A DNA stretch of 64,000 bases, from contig JACAXG010000007.1 in assembly GCA_018881555.1 (NCBI GenBank), positions 16,783,235 through 16,847,234 on the forward strand, in the 5' to 3' direction. Shown here one piece after another: positions 49,416 through 62,430 of the stretch (position 1 is the stretch's first letter; each line of letters begins with the position of its first letter). The position numbers and the translations under genes were made by a program. The notes below the pieces were generated by a model that was given only the letters and a program-made list of their open reading frames with translations, ran no database searches and had not been told where the DNA came from. This stretch comes from Amblyornis subalaris. Lineage: Eukaryota > Chordata > Aves > Passeriformes > Ptilonorhynchidae.

Positions 49416-52400
49416 CCAGGTAAATCCAGCCATGGAATTACTTTTAGTGTTATGATTTGACTATTATTTAACAAAGGCAAAAGGTTCAATAAAGTAGTGT
49501 TTTATCTGCCACCTCACATCTCTAAAGAAAAACACAACAAAAATATATTTAAGTTCTTAACCTTTTCTAATACTGTTTTATAAAACAAATACCATAAGAG
49601 TTTTCANAGTAAAAGAATTGGGACATATCTTTATCCCAGTGACAAACCCGAAATTGAGAAAGACAATATTTTTCCCTAAGCTGTATCATTTTAAATCATG
49701 TTATCATGGCAAAATAAGACCATAATCTATTAAATTTCTACATTCAGAAAGTACATCAACACATGAAGAAGCTTTTATTTTTTGTCCAGTGACATACTGT
49801 TCATTTTACCTTTTTTATAAAACTTGGTTTCTGGTAATTCTTTATAGACTGTTTAATGTGAATGCAGTAATTAATAAGTCTTCCTATTTATTTTCCTAAT
49901 ACGCTGTCATATGGATCTGATATTCCATTTTACTGGTTTAGCAGCCATGCAAATTCTTTGCCTGTTTTAATCCTGCCTTTAAGTCTCTTAACATAAATAA
50001 AGATAATCCATCCAGAATCATCTTCCTCCCTGATTATTTTTTTTCATCTTCTGCTGTGTTTAACTTTGTATTCTCATGAACCAAGTGTACAGACCTGCAT
50101 TATATAGCTTTGAACNTTATTTTACTGAGAAGAACTATAAATGAGGGTTAACCACAAAATGATACTGAATGTCCTATAGCATTTGGCTATTTCATTTTTC
50201 TTATGCAGCACAGGGCTGACAGCATGAAGACCCCTATAAGACAGCTATGCTTATTAACAATGTTTAATCAGACAGATGAATATAGTAGAGCTGAGTTCAG
50301 ATCACCTTATTGCCACACACATAGGAAGAAAGCACGTGTTGTGGTTTGGGGTATGTTTTTCTTTGATTTGTTGAGTTACAGAGGCACAAAGCCTCTAAAG
50401 ATGACATCAGAAGTTATCCAACAATTTCTAGTAGCAATGAGAGGATTATGAGCTACTGTAATCTTTTCAAGTCACTAACACACATCATAGACGAGATGCT
50501 CAGAAGTGATGTGGCTGCCTTGCAAGTGATATAATCTTCAAACTAAAAGGAAATTTAAGGTAGAAGGCAAAGAGGTATCACAGATACAGCCAGAAAATCC
50601 CACCTTTGGAAGTTATGGTGGAGAAAAGAAGGGGCTGAAGTAAAGAAATGCTGTATATCTCATCTTCAGTAATCCTCACACGCTTCAGAGTTATCAGTTT
50701 CCAATGTGAATTTACACAGTTGTGGGGAACATCTGCTTCATTCTGCAAAGTATGGCACCCAAGTCAGAGGTGTGCAAGTGCAAGGTCTAATTGATCTGCA
50801 TGCCTGTATCTCACTGATTTGAGTGATATAACACTTTTAGAATCACTGTGTTTTATGTGATTAAAAATCTGATCATTTTAGTTTGATTTTGAAAACTGAA
50901 ATTAAAAATAATTTTTAATGTCTCACAGTATTGTCCATGATATCTAAAATGGAAATAAAATACTGATTGTATTTTACTACAATTATGTCTATTTTTTTAT
51001 GGCTCTGACTTTGATAACATAAACTAAGTGAAATCCCTGTGGATATCAGTAACAGTCCTGGTTGAATTCATTGGGCCAGAACTTCACTCTATGACTTCTA
51101 CTGTGTTTCCACAGTAAAGAATAAAATTTTTCATCATCTTAAGACATATTAATGGATTCTTTTTCTTTCAAATATTGCCAGCAGTGGAGTTTCTCTCTTT
51201 AAGTCTTGCAACTTATTGGTTAAATAGTAATGCTTTTTATAAAACACCATTTTGTTTACAAAGATGCAGCTTGTTTTCCTTTAATCTTGTCCCATGATAA
51301 AAGAACCAGTTTCATATGCATATATTGGAAAATGCTAAAATTCTTGGATACAAGAAGAGTGCTCTTGAATGCAGAGAGAACCATTCTTAAATCATAGTGG
51401 AAATTTGATGCCCTATATTAATATAGGTTCTACAAGAGGCAGTGAATCTTGAACAGTCAAAACAAAACAAAAGAATGTGCAGGATCTTCCTTTTCACCAC
51501 AGCTAAAGCATGCTTGGAATTAGCTTTGAGTAAGCCTGCTCCAGCCTGGCCTGTGACTGGAGTGGGATTTTCAGTAGTTTAGTTTGCATCTGCAGCAATG
51601 GAAGGAAAAAGAGTGATGCAGGGGCTTAAAAAATACTGCAACCTCTTTTGATTTCGAGAATTGGACAGAACTTGAAACCCCATATAGTTTTTCCTTAAAG
51701 AGTAAAAATGGAGACAGGTATTTCTTTAATGCAACTCTGTTCATTTACAAAGGATGTTTACAAAGACTTTTTTTCCCCTCTGCTCATAGCAAGATTATTT
51801 TGCTTTGAACACAGATTTATCTTTTCCTCTGTGTAATGTTTTGTACAGGGCTGTTTTCCATTCATTTTCTATGATCAAGCTTTTGTGGCCACCTTTGAGG
51901 CATTTGTGTTTGTGATGATTTTGCAATTTCACTTTTTTGCATGCACACACAGACACACACAACCTACATAACTGTTGCATTTGGTATGAGAATCTCAGTA
52001 AGTGCCTGTACCATCTGGCCAAGCCACAACAGTGCACATTTGCACGTGGTCTGGCTCCTGGGTGGTATTTTTGCATTGTTTCAGCTATGGCTAGACAAAG
52101 AGGCATTTAATTGTATCTTCAATGAGGCTGAACAGGAGACAGCTACGATACCCAAGAGCTTCACTGGAAAAGTGGAACTGCCCAGCCCCCACCACTGCAA
52201 TGTAGAGAAGCCAAGTGAGGAGGGGGAACCAGAGCTAAGGTGCTCTCTTAATTAAGTAATGTCAAATTCAGTGGCCATTTTCTCCCTAAGCAGCAGNTGT
52301 CTCAGCTGCCAGCTGCTCTCGCTTTTCTGCTGCTGCTCTCTGACCCATGAGACATCGCAGACCTCCCCTTTTGCTCATTTGCTACCCTCACGTACTCCCA

Positions 52401-54694
52401 GCCTTGCATCACTTTGGAGAAGTTGGGAGGACAGCGGGAATACACAGCATGGACATAAATCAAGGATCATGAATGGGCTATAAATTTGTGACTCACACGC
52501 CTCTGTGTGCATTGGTCTGTAACACAGGGGGACAGGCAGCCAGAAAGGGACATGAAAAGCCTGACAGAGAAAAAAGAGCTCTGCTCAGGGAAGGTCATAG
52601 CAAAGGTCAGTGAACTTCCCCGGTGAGAATGAGTGTGCCACCAGATAATGGGAAATGGCAGTGGATGGACCTCCAGGAGGCAGGAGTCGGTTCACTCAGT
52701 AAATCAGAACATCAAGGCCAAACTGGAAAACAAAAGCATTGAAATACCACAGAAACCACATAATTTTTACTATGGGGGTGATGATATAGGGCTGTTTAAA
52801 AATTATCTAAACAGCAAATCTTAGGTCAAATCTTTCAGAGTTATTCTAGGTTGATCTGCAATTGCAGTCTGTGTTCTTTCCAAAGACTGAGGAGGATGAG
52901 TACACAAATTTGCTAATTCCTCAATTANGGGACTTGCTGTTCTTTAAATTACACATATATTTAAATTGTTTAATTAATACATGCATCCTTGGCTTCTCTA
53001 AGAAAGCAGGGAAACAGCATGCTTTTAATTTCCACTTCAGAAATACAGCAAATAAATGAAACTGAATAACAGAAGGAACCCCGTCTACTAGTCAGAGCAG
53101 GAGTCCTCTTTTTTCCTAACATGCCTCCTTGTTGACCACTACAAAATGAGCACAAGCATATACTGACATTGTCCCAGGAAGGATGAAAGACAAAAATACG
53201 AATAAATTGTGGAGTCAGATATGAATTTAAATGTGAATTAGATGCTCATAAAATTCAGTAAAGTATCCTAAATTACTAATATCAATTGTACTGAAATCTC
53301 ATCAAGAAGCAGATGAGGACATTTGAGCAGGAGACACTGAACTAGATCAACCAGTATGTTTCAGGTTTTTTTATACCATGTCAGTGACAACAAGTACTTG
53401 CAAACCCTGCTTAACCAGGTAAACGATGTCTACAACTCCTTAGGCTTCTTTCAATGGAACAAAGAGGCAACTAAAGTGTAAAGGTACTTGTCCTGCTTTG
53501 CTTGACAGCTTGGTTTGTTGGTTACTTGGAAAAGGAGCACTGATTTTTCACAGTACAATACTTCCTGGTAACATGGGTCATTTAAGTGTGATTTGATTCT
53601 GCTTGTTCAGTAACATTTTACTTTAAGAAGGTTAAAATAAGCACTTAATGATGTGTTCTTTAAAGATATTTGATGATGTTGGTTGGCAGTTGGTTGCCTG
53701 TCTTTAGAATTTGGACATAAATGCTGTCACGGCATGAGCTGCACGAATCACTACATAGCTATTTTCACTCGTTTAAGGAAATAATGATTGTAATCTTTGC
53801 ATTTTGCAAGCATCCTAGAAACATTCCTAATTCACTGACAGTGAATTCACTCCTTTTATGAATGGTAGCCTGATCCAATTTTTAGCAATCCTAGAGAAAT
53901 TAAAGTGAGAACTGTCACAAGGACAGGTGTCCACGAGCAACTACATTCAGTAACAGCATGGCATCCAATTCTGTCAGTTAATTGACCATGCTAAGTGAAA
54001 GTGCTTATCACACAGCAAACCTGGATCATATACTTTGTTACCTTTGTCCTGTAGTGAGCTGGGCTATTTAGCCACCTTTTGCCAATTAACACTATCATAA
54101 GGTGTCAAGTATATTTATATAAATATACTTATTCTGAAAAAATAGGATGTATGTTTTTCTGTTCTGGAAAAGCAGAAATTTTCACTTAATCTCTAAGCCT
54201 AGGAGATAAAGAACTTCTGNATTATTATTATTTATTAAAGATGGGGACAGAAGACCACTAGAGAATAAAACAGCTGCAGAAAACACGGAGGTTATTGTTT
54301 GGATTTTGAATCACACTTTCTGGGGTGTTACCTGGATGCCAGAAAATCAGGAGAATATTTTGTGTACTAAGATCAGAATAAGAATTGGTGTCGTTTCATT
54401 GAAGTCAATGCACTGAAGCAGAAAGACAGAATCTGAGCCCGCAAAGTTTTAGCTGAAATCATAGTCTGTACTTGCCAGCTAGTGGGAAGACAGCTAAGAT
54501 TTAAATAAGGAGTGGGATCCCAGCATTAATGGCTGGATCTTGCAGATACATGCTCTGAAGTGTTTTGCAGCTATTCTCCTACTCAGTAGGCATCTCCCCA
54601 TGCTCTTTTTAAAAGCAACTGCTTATTGATGTGAACCAGTAAAAAGGATCTTGCAGTGATACTAAGTTAGAGATGTTTCAGCACACAGGGTGGT
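49416..54694. other. EIF4E-METAP1 spacer, no gene recognised
   Basis: AT-rich DNA with no coding exon. A short CA-rich stretch lies near 51943-51960 and a 24-bp perfect palindrome at 54107-54130. Confidence 0.55.
54107..54130. repeat. 24-bp perfect AT palindrome
   Basis: The half-site AAGTATATTTAT is followed at once by its exact reverse complement, with no spacer. It consists almost wholly of A and T and could extrude as a small cruciform. Confidence 0.85.
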
Positions 54695-55240
54695 GATGAT
54701 TCCTCTGTGGTACTGTTGAGGCTGCACCTCAAATCCTGTGTTCAGTTCTGGGCCCCTCACTACAAGAAGGACATTGAGGTGCTGGAGCAAGTCCAGAGAA
54801 GGGCAACGGAGCTGGTGAAGGGTCTGCAGCACAAGTCTGATGAGGAGCAGCTGAGGGTGTTTAGCCTTGAGAAAAGGAGGCTCAGGGAGGGCCTTATCAC
54901 TCTCTACAACTGCCTGACAGGAGGGTGTAGCCAGGTGGGGGTTGGTCTCTTCTCACAGGTAACAAGTGACAGGACGAGAGGAAATGGCCTCACATTGCAC
55001 CAGGGGAGGTTTAGATTGGATATTAGGAAAAATTTCTTCATGGAAAGGTTGTAAAGCATTAGAACAGGCTGCCCGGGGAGGTGGTAGAGTTACCATCCCT
55101 GGAAGTGTTTGAAAAAGGTGGATATGGCACTCTAGGACATGTTTTAGTGGTGAACATGGTGGTGGTGCTATGTTGACAGAGGGACTCGATGATTTTAAAG
55201 GTCTTTTGCAACCTTAACAACTCTATTATTGATACTTGGA
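54695..55240 (+). mobile_element. CR1 LINE, plus strand, with ORF2 remnant
   Basis: 5'-truncated CR1. It begins in the C-terminal reverse-transcriptase frame ([22 protein letters not shown], followed by the VLEQVQRRA block), then runs through the 3'UTR blocks including GAAATGGCCTCACATTGCACC and GGCTGCCCGGGGAGGTGG. It decays at about 55235 without clear terminal repeats. Confidence 0.92.
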
Positions 55241-55637
55241 TTGACAATAATACTCAGAGAACATAAGCACAATCAGCTTTACAAGCACATGTAGTACCTT
55301 TTTTCAAGACTAAGCCATGCAAATAGGAGAAATATAATATATGCATTAATTACATTTATTTTTATGACAGATCATTGGTTTCTAATCTTTCCAGGAAGAA
55401 AATCAGCATCCTTCATGTCACAATGCCACCTTGACTCGGCAGCCTGTTTTTCTAATTTTAGTTACTGCCTTGCTGAATATTGAATTTTTGATGGTTTTAC
55501 CTGGGCTAAAAATAGAAAGAGTTGTTATAAACCACACAGACAGACCTACATAGCACAGCCCACACTCCATAATAAAGAAGATATGCATGAAAAATTTCTT
55601 GTGTAGCCTCACTGATGAAAACCACGGGAAGTTCTTC
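55241..55637. other. Spacer, nothing recognised
   Basis: AT-rich DNA between two CR1 copies, with no exon or repeat identified. Confidence 0.5.
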
Positions 55638-55996
55638 ACAGAATCCTTAGGGTTGGAGGGGACCTCTGGAGATCATCCAGTCCAAACCCCCTTGCCAAGG
55701 CAGGGTTACCTAGAGCAGGTGACACAGGAATGCGTCCGGGTGGGTCTGGAATGTCTCCAGAGAAGGAGACTCCACGGCCTCCCTGGGCAGCTGTTCCAGT
55801 GCTCTGCCTCCCCCAAGGTACAGTTCTTCCTCATGCTGAGGGGAAACTTCTTGAGTTTTAGTTTATGTCCATTGCTCCTCATCCCGTCACTGGGCCACCA
55901 CCAAAGAGTCTGGCACCCACCTCTTGACACCCACCTTTGAGACATTTATGAGATCCCCTCTTAGTCGTCCCTTCTCTGGGCTAAACATCCTCTTCA
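55638..55996 (-). mobile_element. CR1 LINE, minus strand, near METAP1 promoter
   Basis: Read on the plus strand it has the GGTTGGAGGGGACCTCTGGAG block, the CCAGTCCAAACCCCCTTGCC block, CTCCAGAGAAGGAGACTCC, and the CTCTTGACACCCACCTTTGAG block. This is the inverted 3' region of a CR1 of another subfamily than 48484-49290. Its 3' end is on the left and its 5'-truncated end meets the next fragment. Confidence 0.9.
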
Positions 55997-56002
55997 TTGT
56001 GA

Positions 56003-56101
56003 GGGTGGCGAGGCGCTGGCACACGTCACCCGGGGAAGCTATGGATGCTCCATCGCTGGAAGCGTTCGAGGCCGGGTTGGATGGGGCTTTGAGACCTGGG
56101 A
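56003..56101 (+). mobile_element. CR1 fragment inside the METAP1 CpG island
   Basis: Plus-strand CR1 3' piece: AGGCGCTGGCACACGTCACC, GGAAGCTATGGATGCTCCATC, then AGGCCGGGTTGGATGGGGCTTTGAG. The match to CR1 consensus wording is good although many CpG sites are present, unlike CR1 copies outside islands, where they have decayed. It ends 112 bases before the METAP1 ATG. Confidence 0.85.
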
Positions 56102-56213
56102 GCCTCCACCCTCCCTCCGTCCGTCCCTCCCTCCCTCCGTGCCGGCTCTCCCCGCCCGCCCCAGCCGGCGGCAGCTCCGGGCGGCGGCTCCTCCCCCGTG
56201 GCCGCCCGGCAGC

Positions 56214-56333
56214 ATGGCGGCGGCGGTGGAGACCCGCAGAGTCTGCGAGACCGCCGGCTGCAGCAGCGAGGCCAAGCTGCAGTGCCCCACCTGCCTCAAG
56301 CTGGGNATCCAGGGCTCCTACTTCTGCTCCCAG
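56214..56333 (+). CDS. METAP1: Methionine aminopeptidase 1, exon 1 (partial gene)
   Basis: Cytosolic metalloprotease that removes the initiator methionine from nascent proteins at the ribosome when the second residue is small. This exon holds codons 1-40, starting [20 protein letters not shown], and ends in phase 0 with CAG|GTGAGC. Cysteines at 11, 16, 24, 27 and 38 are the first ligands of the N-terminal zinc-finger region that contacts the ribosome. The remaining ligands and the whole catalytic domain lie in later exons beyond the window. Codon 31 contains an N (GGN), which still reads Gly. Relative to the human start I recall (MAAVETRVCE), there are an extra Ala and an extra Arg. The identification rests on this match and on position next to EIF4E, as in human. 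Confidence 0.95.
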
Positions 56334-59300
56334 GTGAGCTCCCCGCGCCCCAGCCCCGCGCTCCGGCCGTGCGGCGGGCGCAGGAGCCAGCTCCCCGGGC
56401 CCGGCCCGGCGTGCCCGGCTCTGCCTCCCTGCCCGCCTGCTCCCGGCCAGCCTCGGGGAGCAGGGCCCGGGCACGGACGCCGCGCGAAGCTCCCCCTCGG
56501 TCCCTCGGTTGTTGGAGCCGACGGCCCCGGGCGGGGCGGGAGCCCCATGTCTCCTCGTGGCCGCGGGCGGTGCGGAACCTCNGCGGGACTAAAGCGCAGC
56601 CGGAGCGTTCGTGAGAGGGTGCACGGTGTTCCTCTGCCTGAAGGTGTGGGTGGTCCGTGTGCCCCCCTTAAAAATAAAGGCTTAGTGGGACAAAATGAGA
56701 CGTGCTCATCAAATTCTAGCGGGTGCGTTTCTCTGCCGGCGTCAGCTCTGGAGTTGCTCGGCTTCGATACACACTGGGAGACTTGTTGCTCTGAAAACAG
56801 ATTTTCTTTAAGTTATGAGTTTTGGGAAAATGATTTGATACGCTTCCTTTTTTTTTTTTTTTTATTCCCTCATTTCTTTTTTTTTTTTTTTTTTTTNTTT
56901 TTTTTTTTTTTTTTTTTTTTTGTGTTGTTTTTTTTTTTTTTTAAATATGTCTTTTGATAGTCTACTGTGAGGGTGCCAAACAGGAAGGTTCAGGTTAGGC
57001 CACATGTCATACAGCCCTCAGCTCCTATGTATAAATTAGAGAATTAAACGTGTTTTGTAGGCCTCAGCCATCCTCACCTGTTGCCACAGTGGTCAGAGAG
57101 TGTGGTCCTTCAATGGAAAGAGCTGTCTGATGACTATTGAGTGGGTTTTTGTTTGGATTTGTTTTGTTTTGTTGGCGCTCTTTATTAACTTTCAAATGCG
57201 TGGTAAAATACATAGGCTAATCCTTTGAACTTTTTGTATGTGTAATTTCTGTCAAAATCAGTGCGGATGTACNTGCTTAATTCAGAGATTAATGCTGAAC
57301 TTCCTTGTCATGATTACAATTCAGAGTAAAATCATTGAAGTGATAAACGTATAATATGATAAACATAAGAAAATCATTCAGTCACATCAGCTACATTAAT
57401 TTATTAATTGGGCAGGGTTTTTCTCTGAGTCAGGATGTAAATTTGTAGTTATGGTTTGCATAGGACTAGGGGAAAGCTCCCCACATGCATGTGACACACC
57501 CACTGTACGGTTTCTGGTACTTTCCCCTGAAGTCTCTGTGCCATGTGCTGGGAGTCAATGCCAAATTAGAGCGACTGCAACTCAAAATTGTTCTGATGAT
57601 TCTGTGTCTCTAGTTCCCGTGTAGTGCCTGTGGTTAACTTCTAGGATTTGTTCTGCGTTTTACTGCATGTTTTGACACGTCTGATACAAAACTCACCACG
57701 CATCTTCGGTATGTACAAATTTTAGTTGGTGATGACAAAAGTATTTGTTAAGAGACCAAGTAGGTCAATTTGAAGAGTTCTAGTTGCATCTTCACTCCCC
57801 TCTTTCCCATCCCCAACTCAATTAATTCCATTACGGACATTCTTGTTATCTATGTACTAAGTTTTTAATTCTTTTGAAATACCTACTACTGTTGTAAGGT
57901 AAAAGGGGAATTACCTGAAATACTTCCTAGCTTGTTAAAATAGGCTGCTGAATAACTGACCACATGCTTGTAAAGTGGTCTTGCTTAGAAAATAAAATAC
58001 TGAACTGGGAATCCCAGTCATCTTGCTTCTGAGTGACCTAGGACGTGTTGTGCCTTGCTGTAGGAAAGTAGGTAAGCACATGGAAGGTGCTTTGAAGGTT
58101 TTGGGTCAACATGTTACAGAGAAGGACATTAATGACAGCCTGTTTTAAAGATGTGCAACATGCAAGAAATGTCATGCCCTGAGAGAAGAGTCCCCAAGTT
58201 CAGCTTATAGCAAGGATCTTCAGTCCCCCTTGGCCCCTTCTGTGGGGCCCAGCCCGGGGCTGCCCCAAGGCTCAACTCTCTCATCCTCTGCTGTGTGCGA
58301 TGGAGGAGGCCTGGTGTCTGGTGAGCACAGTCAGGAGGTAGGTGAGGTGCTGCTGACAACCTGGCTGCCTCTTCAAATAAGCACATGACAGGTGAAGGAC
58401 TATTATTTTCTCTGAACTTCCAGCAAGTTTCAACTGACAGCGTTGGACTGGTTAGCATCTGTGAAACTTCTGGAGTTCTCTCTTTGCGGGTTTTCTTTCC
58501 ATTCTGGTCTTACACGCATAAATAACTGCTAGATAAGCTAGTGAGTGGACCTAGGATGTTATTCCACCTCACAGCACAGCCCGTGTTGTAGCTGGCTTGG
58601 TCCTATTCCCTTTGCTCCAAGGATGCGCACTTGTACCAGTTCCCTTAAGCTGTCCCTGGTTCCTTGGTGAGCCACTTCTGGGGTTTTTGGAGTTTTCTTT
58701 TCATGGAGGAAAAACAGTTGTATTAATTTCCTTTTTGCTGGTTTAGCTCTGCAGAGCTGTGCACTGCAGGGTCATAAAACACTTCAGGAATATGCTGTTG
58801 AAGAGCAGGCTTGCCTGCTGTGGCCCAGTTTGGCCCAGCCATAAAGTCAGCCTATGGTTATGGAATGCAGTGGTGTTAGCTGGGTGTGCGGGCACTTACT
58901 TTCGGCTGAGGGTGGATTGGGAGCAACGTGGCATCTCCTTCAGAGGTAAAAGCATTGGTACAGGCATGGACACTAGGTTAATTAATCTGCATGGAAGCCT
59001 ACAATAACTTTTTCATACAGCCAAAACTCCAATCGCAGCTAAAACCAAATATGTAGGAATTAATTTTCTTCAGTGCTAAGAATAAAGAAAAGAAAATTGT
59101 GAATTACTGTAGGAACGTAACTATTATGAAGCAATGTGTTTGGATTATAAATCAATAACATATACCATGCTAAGAAAAAATAATGCTGGAGGATTGAGAA
59201 CCTCAGTGTAGTGTGGAGATTGATTAAGCATTATTTTTCATCACTGCACATAGAGAATTGAAATGAACTTTTCAAGTAGATTACAAGACAAAGATTTCCC

Positions 59301-62277
59301 CAATGGATTTATCATTTATGTTTCTCCTTTCCTGGAGAAAGGGCATTACTCTGGTCACTTACTTCCCCCCCCACCCCGCATCAAAACATATGCTGCAACA
59401 ACATGCCCTGAAAATGCTTATGCTGAAATAATTTGACGTTCTCTGAGATTTCTTTGAGCCAACACTGTTTTTTTCCTCTGGCTGTTGGCACCTTGGAAAC
59501 TGGGTACAGCTGTTGAAAAATTGTTGTGCTTGTGGGTCATGGGTGGAAATGGGGCCACGCAGCTGTGTTCTGGCCTAGCAGGGAGGTTTTGAACTGGTGG
59601 TGGAGACAGAGATGGCTTTTAGCAGTGGAAGAGCTCTTGAGGTGGTGTGTTGAACCCTGGCATTGTTTTTTTCTTCAAGGTGTAACGAGAGGGACTGTTC
59701 TGCTGAGGGATTCTATCTGCTGTTAACCCTTAATACTATTTTAGGCTAGTAAATCAAGTACTGTCACTACCAGCTATCTTCTTTCTTGTTANCATTTTTT
59801 ATTAGTGACTTGCTGCAGTGTTGTGTGTATCATCTTATGGTGACATACAGTAATTCAGTCTGTCTTCTAAATGCGGAAATCACACAGATGTCCAGCATCA
59901 CATCTCAAGCATATTATTTCTCTTGCTAAGATTAATTTGCTATTGTGAAATCTGCCTTGTCGATAGTCACTTGTGTGTAAATTGTGTGTAGTATACATAA
60001 AGAGCTTGTGTTTAAATAGATAATTTGCATTTCTTCTATGTCTTCTACAAGCGGCTGAATGTTAAGGAAGGGGAAAGTAGTGACTATTCTTGAGATCTCC
60101 AGTTACCATTTTTATATGAACCTTCTAATTGTAAGTGGATCTCTGATTAGTGATTTTGTGTTGCTTTCATGAAAACTTCCTCATTCATACTACTTATATG
60201 AGTGTCTTGGAAAAAACAGTAGATTTTCTGTGGTGTGGATTGGATGCTGGTGCATTTCTCCAGCCAAATTCAGAAATACCTATTTGTAGACCCTTACATT
60301 CTCTTCCTATAAAGTCAATGGCCTGTGCCGTTTTTGTTTCTCTGCGAGCTGGAGGCCATGGATTGTTATCACAATAGCAGTTGTAATTTACTCGGGGAGA
60401 ACTGTTGTCCCTTCCTGTTTTGTGTGCCAGTGTGTTGTCAGTCCCGAAGAGGCCCAGGTGTATGAAGTGATCTGGTTATGGCATCAGAAGTGAGGACTGG
60501 GGTGGTATGGTGAAGCTGCTATGTGTGTTTTAGGCGTTTGAAGGGAAGCAGTTTCTCTGAATCGCACAGGAGGCAGCAGCATCTCTCTTGCAATGGTGGG
60601 TGCCTCCCAATGAGGCTCTTCCCATTTGACGTGGGGTATGACTTGTTAAATTCCAGTGACAGCAAAGAAATGCTCAGTGAGTTTATGTGCAATTTACTCC
60701 TTTCCTGAAGGCATATTTTCGTGACACTCGGCCCTGGGCCCTTGACAGCTTTGGATGTTCAAGGTCACAGTAATTTGTGAAAAATTTTGGCCATTAAGAG
60801 AAGAATGGTGGTGTCCCATCTCCCTTTTAGCTGTTTCCTTTCACTATCAGTGTGTTGGGGGTGGGGAGCAGGGAGCAGTGGACCTGGATGAAACTATTTT
60901 TTGTCCTCTCTCACATCAGACCGTAGGACATAAGTGCTGTATTTCATCCTTGGTTCACTGTTCTTTGCTGTGCCTGAACTAGGCTAAAACCAGCTGTTTG
61001 GATCCAACTGCAGCACACAGGGGTTTCCTCAGGCATAAATGGCACTCAGCTGATACTACCTTCTAGAAAATCAGATTTCCTTAATCAGAAAGCTGACATT
61101 CTTAATTGCCTATAAATCACCATAAATATCTGTGCCTGAGGTAAATACCTGATTGTTGGTGAGGTACAAAAGCTGAGCCCTCATGACTCTAAAAGTAAAA
61201 CTTCAGACTCCTGTGGGCAGACTTGCTGAGCTAGTGTTCGATATACTGATAGGATGGTCCAGTTAGAATTCCTCTGGTCTGTTCCTTCACTGCTCTCAAA
61301 AATCAGTTGTTTATTTCTGTAAATGTGAAGAGCTGCAAAATGCAGTCCCTTCCTCGAAGGAAGGGTTTGGTCACGTGGGACCCAAGAGTCTCAGGGTAAG
61401 ATGAGGTCTTAGATGAAGGAGAAAGTTGATTAGCCTTGCTGATACCAAGGTGCTGCATGTAGATACTTCTCTTGGAGTTGAATCTGAAAACACATATCCA
61501 ATTCTTCTGAAAAACTGGCTATTCATGTATGCTGCTTAGACTAGTTTGGGAATTTTGTATGGGGTTTTTCAGGCTGGAGGCTGTCTCTGTGGACTTATTC
61601 TGCCCTAGAAGGATTTCAGCATGCTGAAAAGAGTCAACTGTTTTATTTAACATCAAATGTATTAATTGCATTCCTCAACATACTTGTATTTATGGATAAA
61701 TCTGTATTGTATTTAATATATAGATACATATCACTGATAGCCTGGTATTTTTCTTAAGCTAAATGCTGTACTTAAGGGGTTTTTCTTGTCTCCTGTTTTG
61801 CATACCTTCAAGGTATTTGGTTAAAAATGAGTTCTCATTATGCAAAACTGTGTGATCTCAGGTTAAGCCCAAGACAATTTTACATTCTAAAGGACACTTG
61901 TAAATTCTGTTAAAAAGATTGCTCAGAATATTTTTAAATGCAGTGTACTGCTGCATTTGTAATTGTCCGTTGCCGTTCAGGGTATAATGACGTGCAAAGG
62001 GACAGTCTGTCCTCACAGTCTTGATTCCAACTATCCTTTTTTTTTCTGTAAAGTAGGTGGTATTTTTGGAAGTTCATCACAGTGGCTCGAAATGATGAGC
62101 ATAGAGGATGGAGGGGGTAATTCTGTGGAAGTTGGACACAAGTTTAAGTGCTGACAGAGGGTTGCCAGAGCTAACTTGAAATGAGCTGCTCCCATGCAAA
62201 GGCAGTTCAGAAACAGTCTACGAGCATGCCTTGAATTCTGTGCTGTGGTGCCTGCATAGCTTCCTGTGCTTGGGTGT
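56334..62277 (+). other. METAP1 intron 1, first part
   Basis: The intron opens with GTGAGC. CpG-rich at first, then two poly-T tracts, then AT-rich DNA. I looked for exon 2 (expected to begin like ECFKGSWATHKLLH) and did not find it. No nested gene seen. Confidence 0.85.
56848..56942. repeat. Poly-T tracts
   Basis: T runs at 56848-56863 (16), 56877-56921 (45, with one N at 56897) and 56928-56942 (15), separated by short breaks. Long homopolymers like this are often misassembled or miscounted. Confidence 0.9.
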
Positions 62278-62430
62278 CATAGAATGGCCAGGTTTGGAAA
62301 GGACCTTAAAGATCATCCAGTTCCAACCCCCTGCCATGGGCAGGGGCACCTTCCACTAGACCAGGTCGCTCAGAGCCCCATCCAGCTTGGCCATGAACAC
62401 TTCCAGGGACAGGGCATCCATGTCTCTGTG
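62278..62430 (-). mobile_element. CR1 LINE 3' end, minus strand, in METAP1 intron 1
   Basis: Read on the plus strand: CATAGAATGGCCAGGTTTGG, AAAGATCATCCAGTTCCAAC, CCCTGCCATGGGCAGGGGCACC, then AGCCCCATCCAGCTTGGCC. This is a typical inverted CR1 3' terminus of about 150 bp. Confidence 0.93.

Larger units (their letters stand above)
56003..56620 (+). promoter_or_regulatory. METAP1: METAP1 CpG-island promoter
   Basis: CpG-rich DNA surrounds METAP1 exon 1 and continues about 250 bases into intron 1. A pyrimidine run of CCCTCCCTCCGT type lies at 56108-56140 and GC-rich sequence (CCCGCCCGCC) at about 56151-56160. There is no TATA box. The start codon sits in ATGGCGGCGGCGG, a weaker YY1-like context than in EIF4E. 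Confidence 0.85.

Noticed and set aside
54707..55054. 115-codon open frame as a host gene
   Set aside because: It is the C-terminal remnant of CR1 ORF2 plus 3'UTR, with the same blocks seen at 48750-49004 on the other strand.
56139..56957. 272-codon open frame starting before METAP1
   Set aside because: It starts upstream of the METAP1 ATG in another context and runs through intron 1 into the poly-T block (Phe run). Only 56214-56333 up to the GTGAGC donor is coding.
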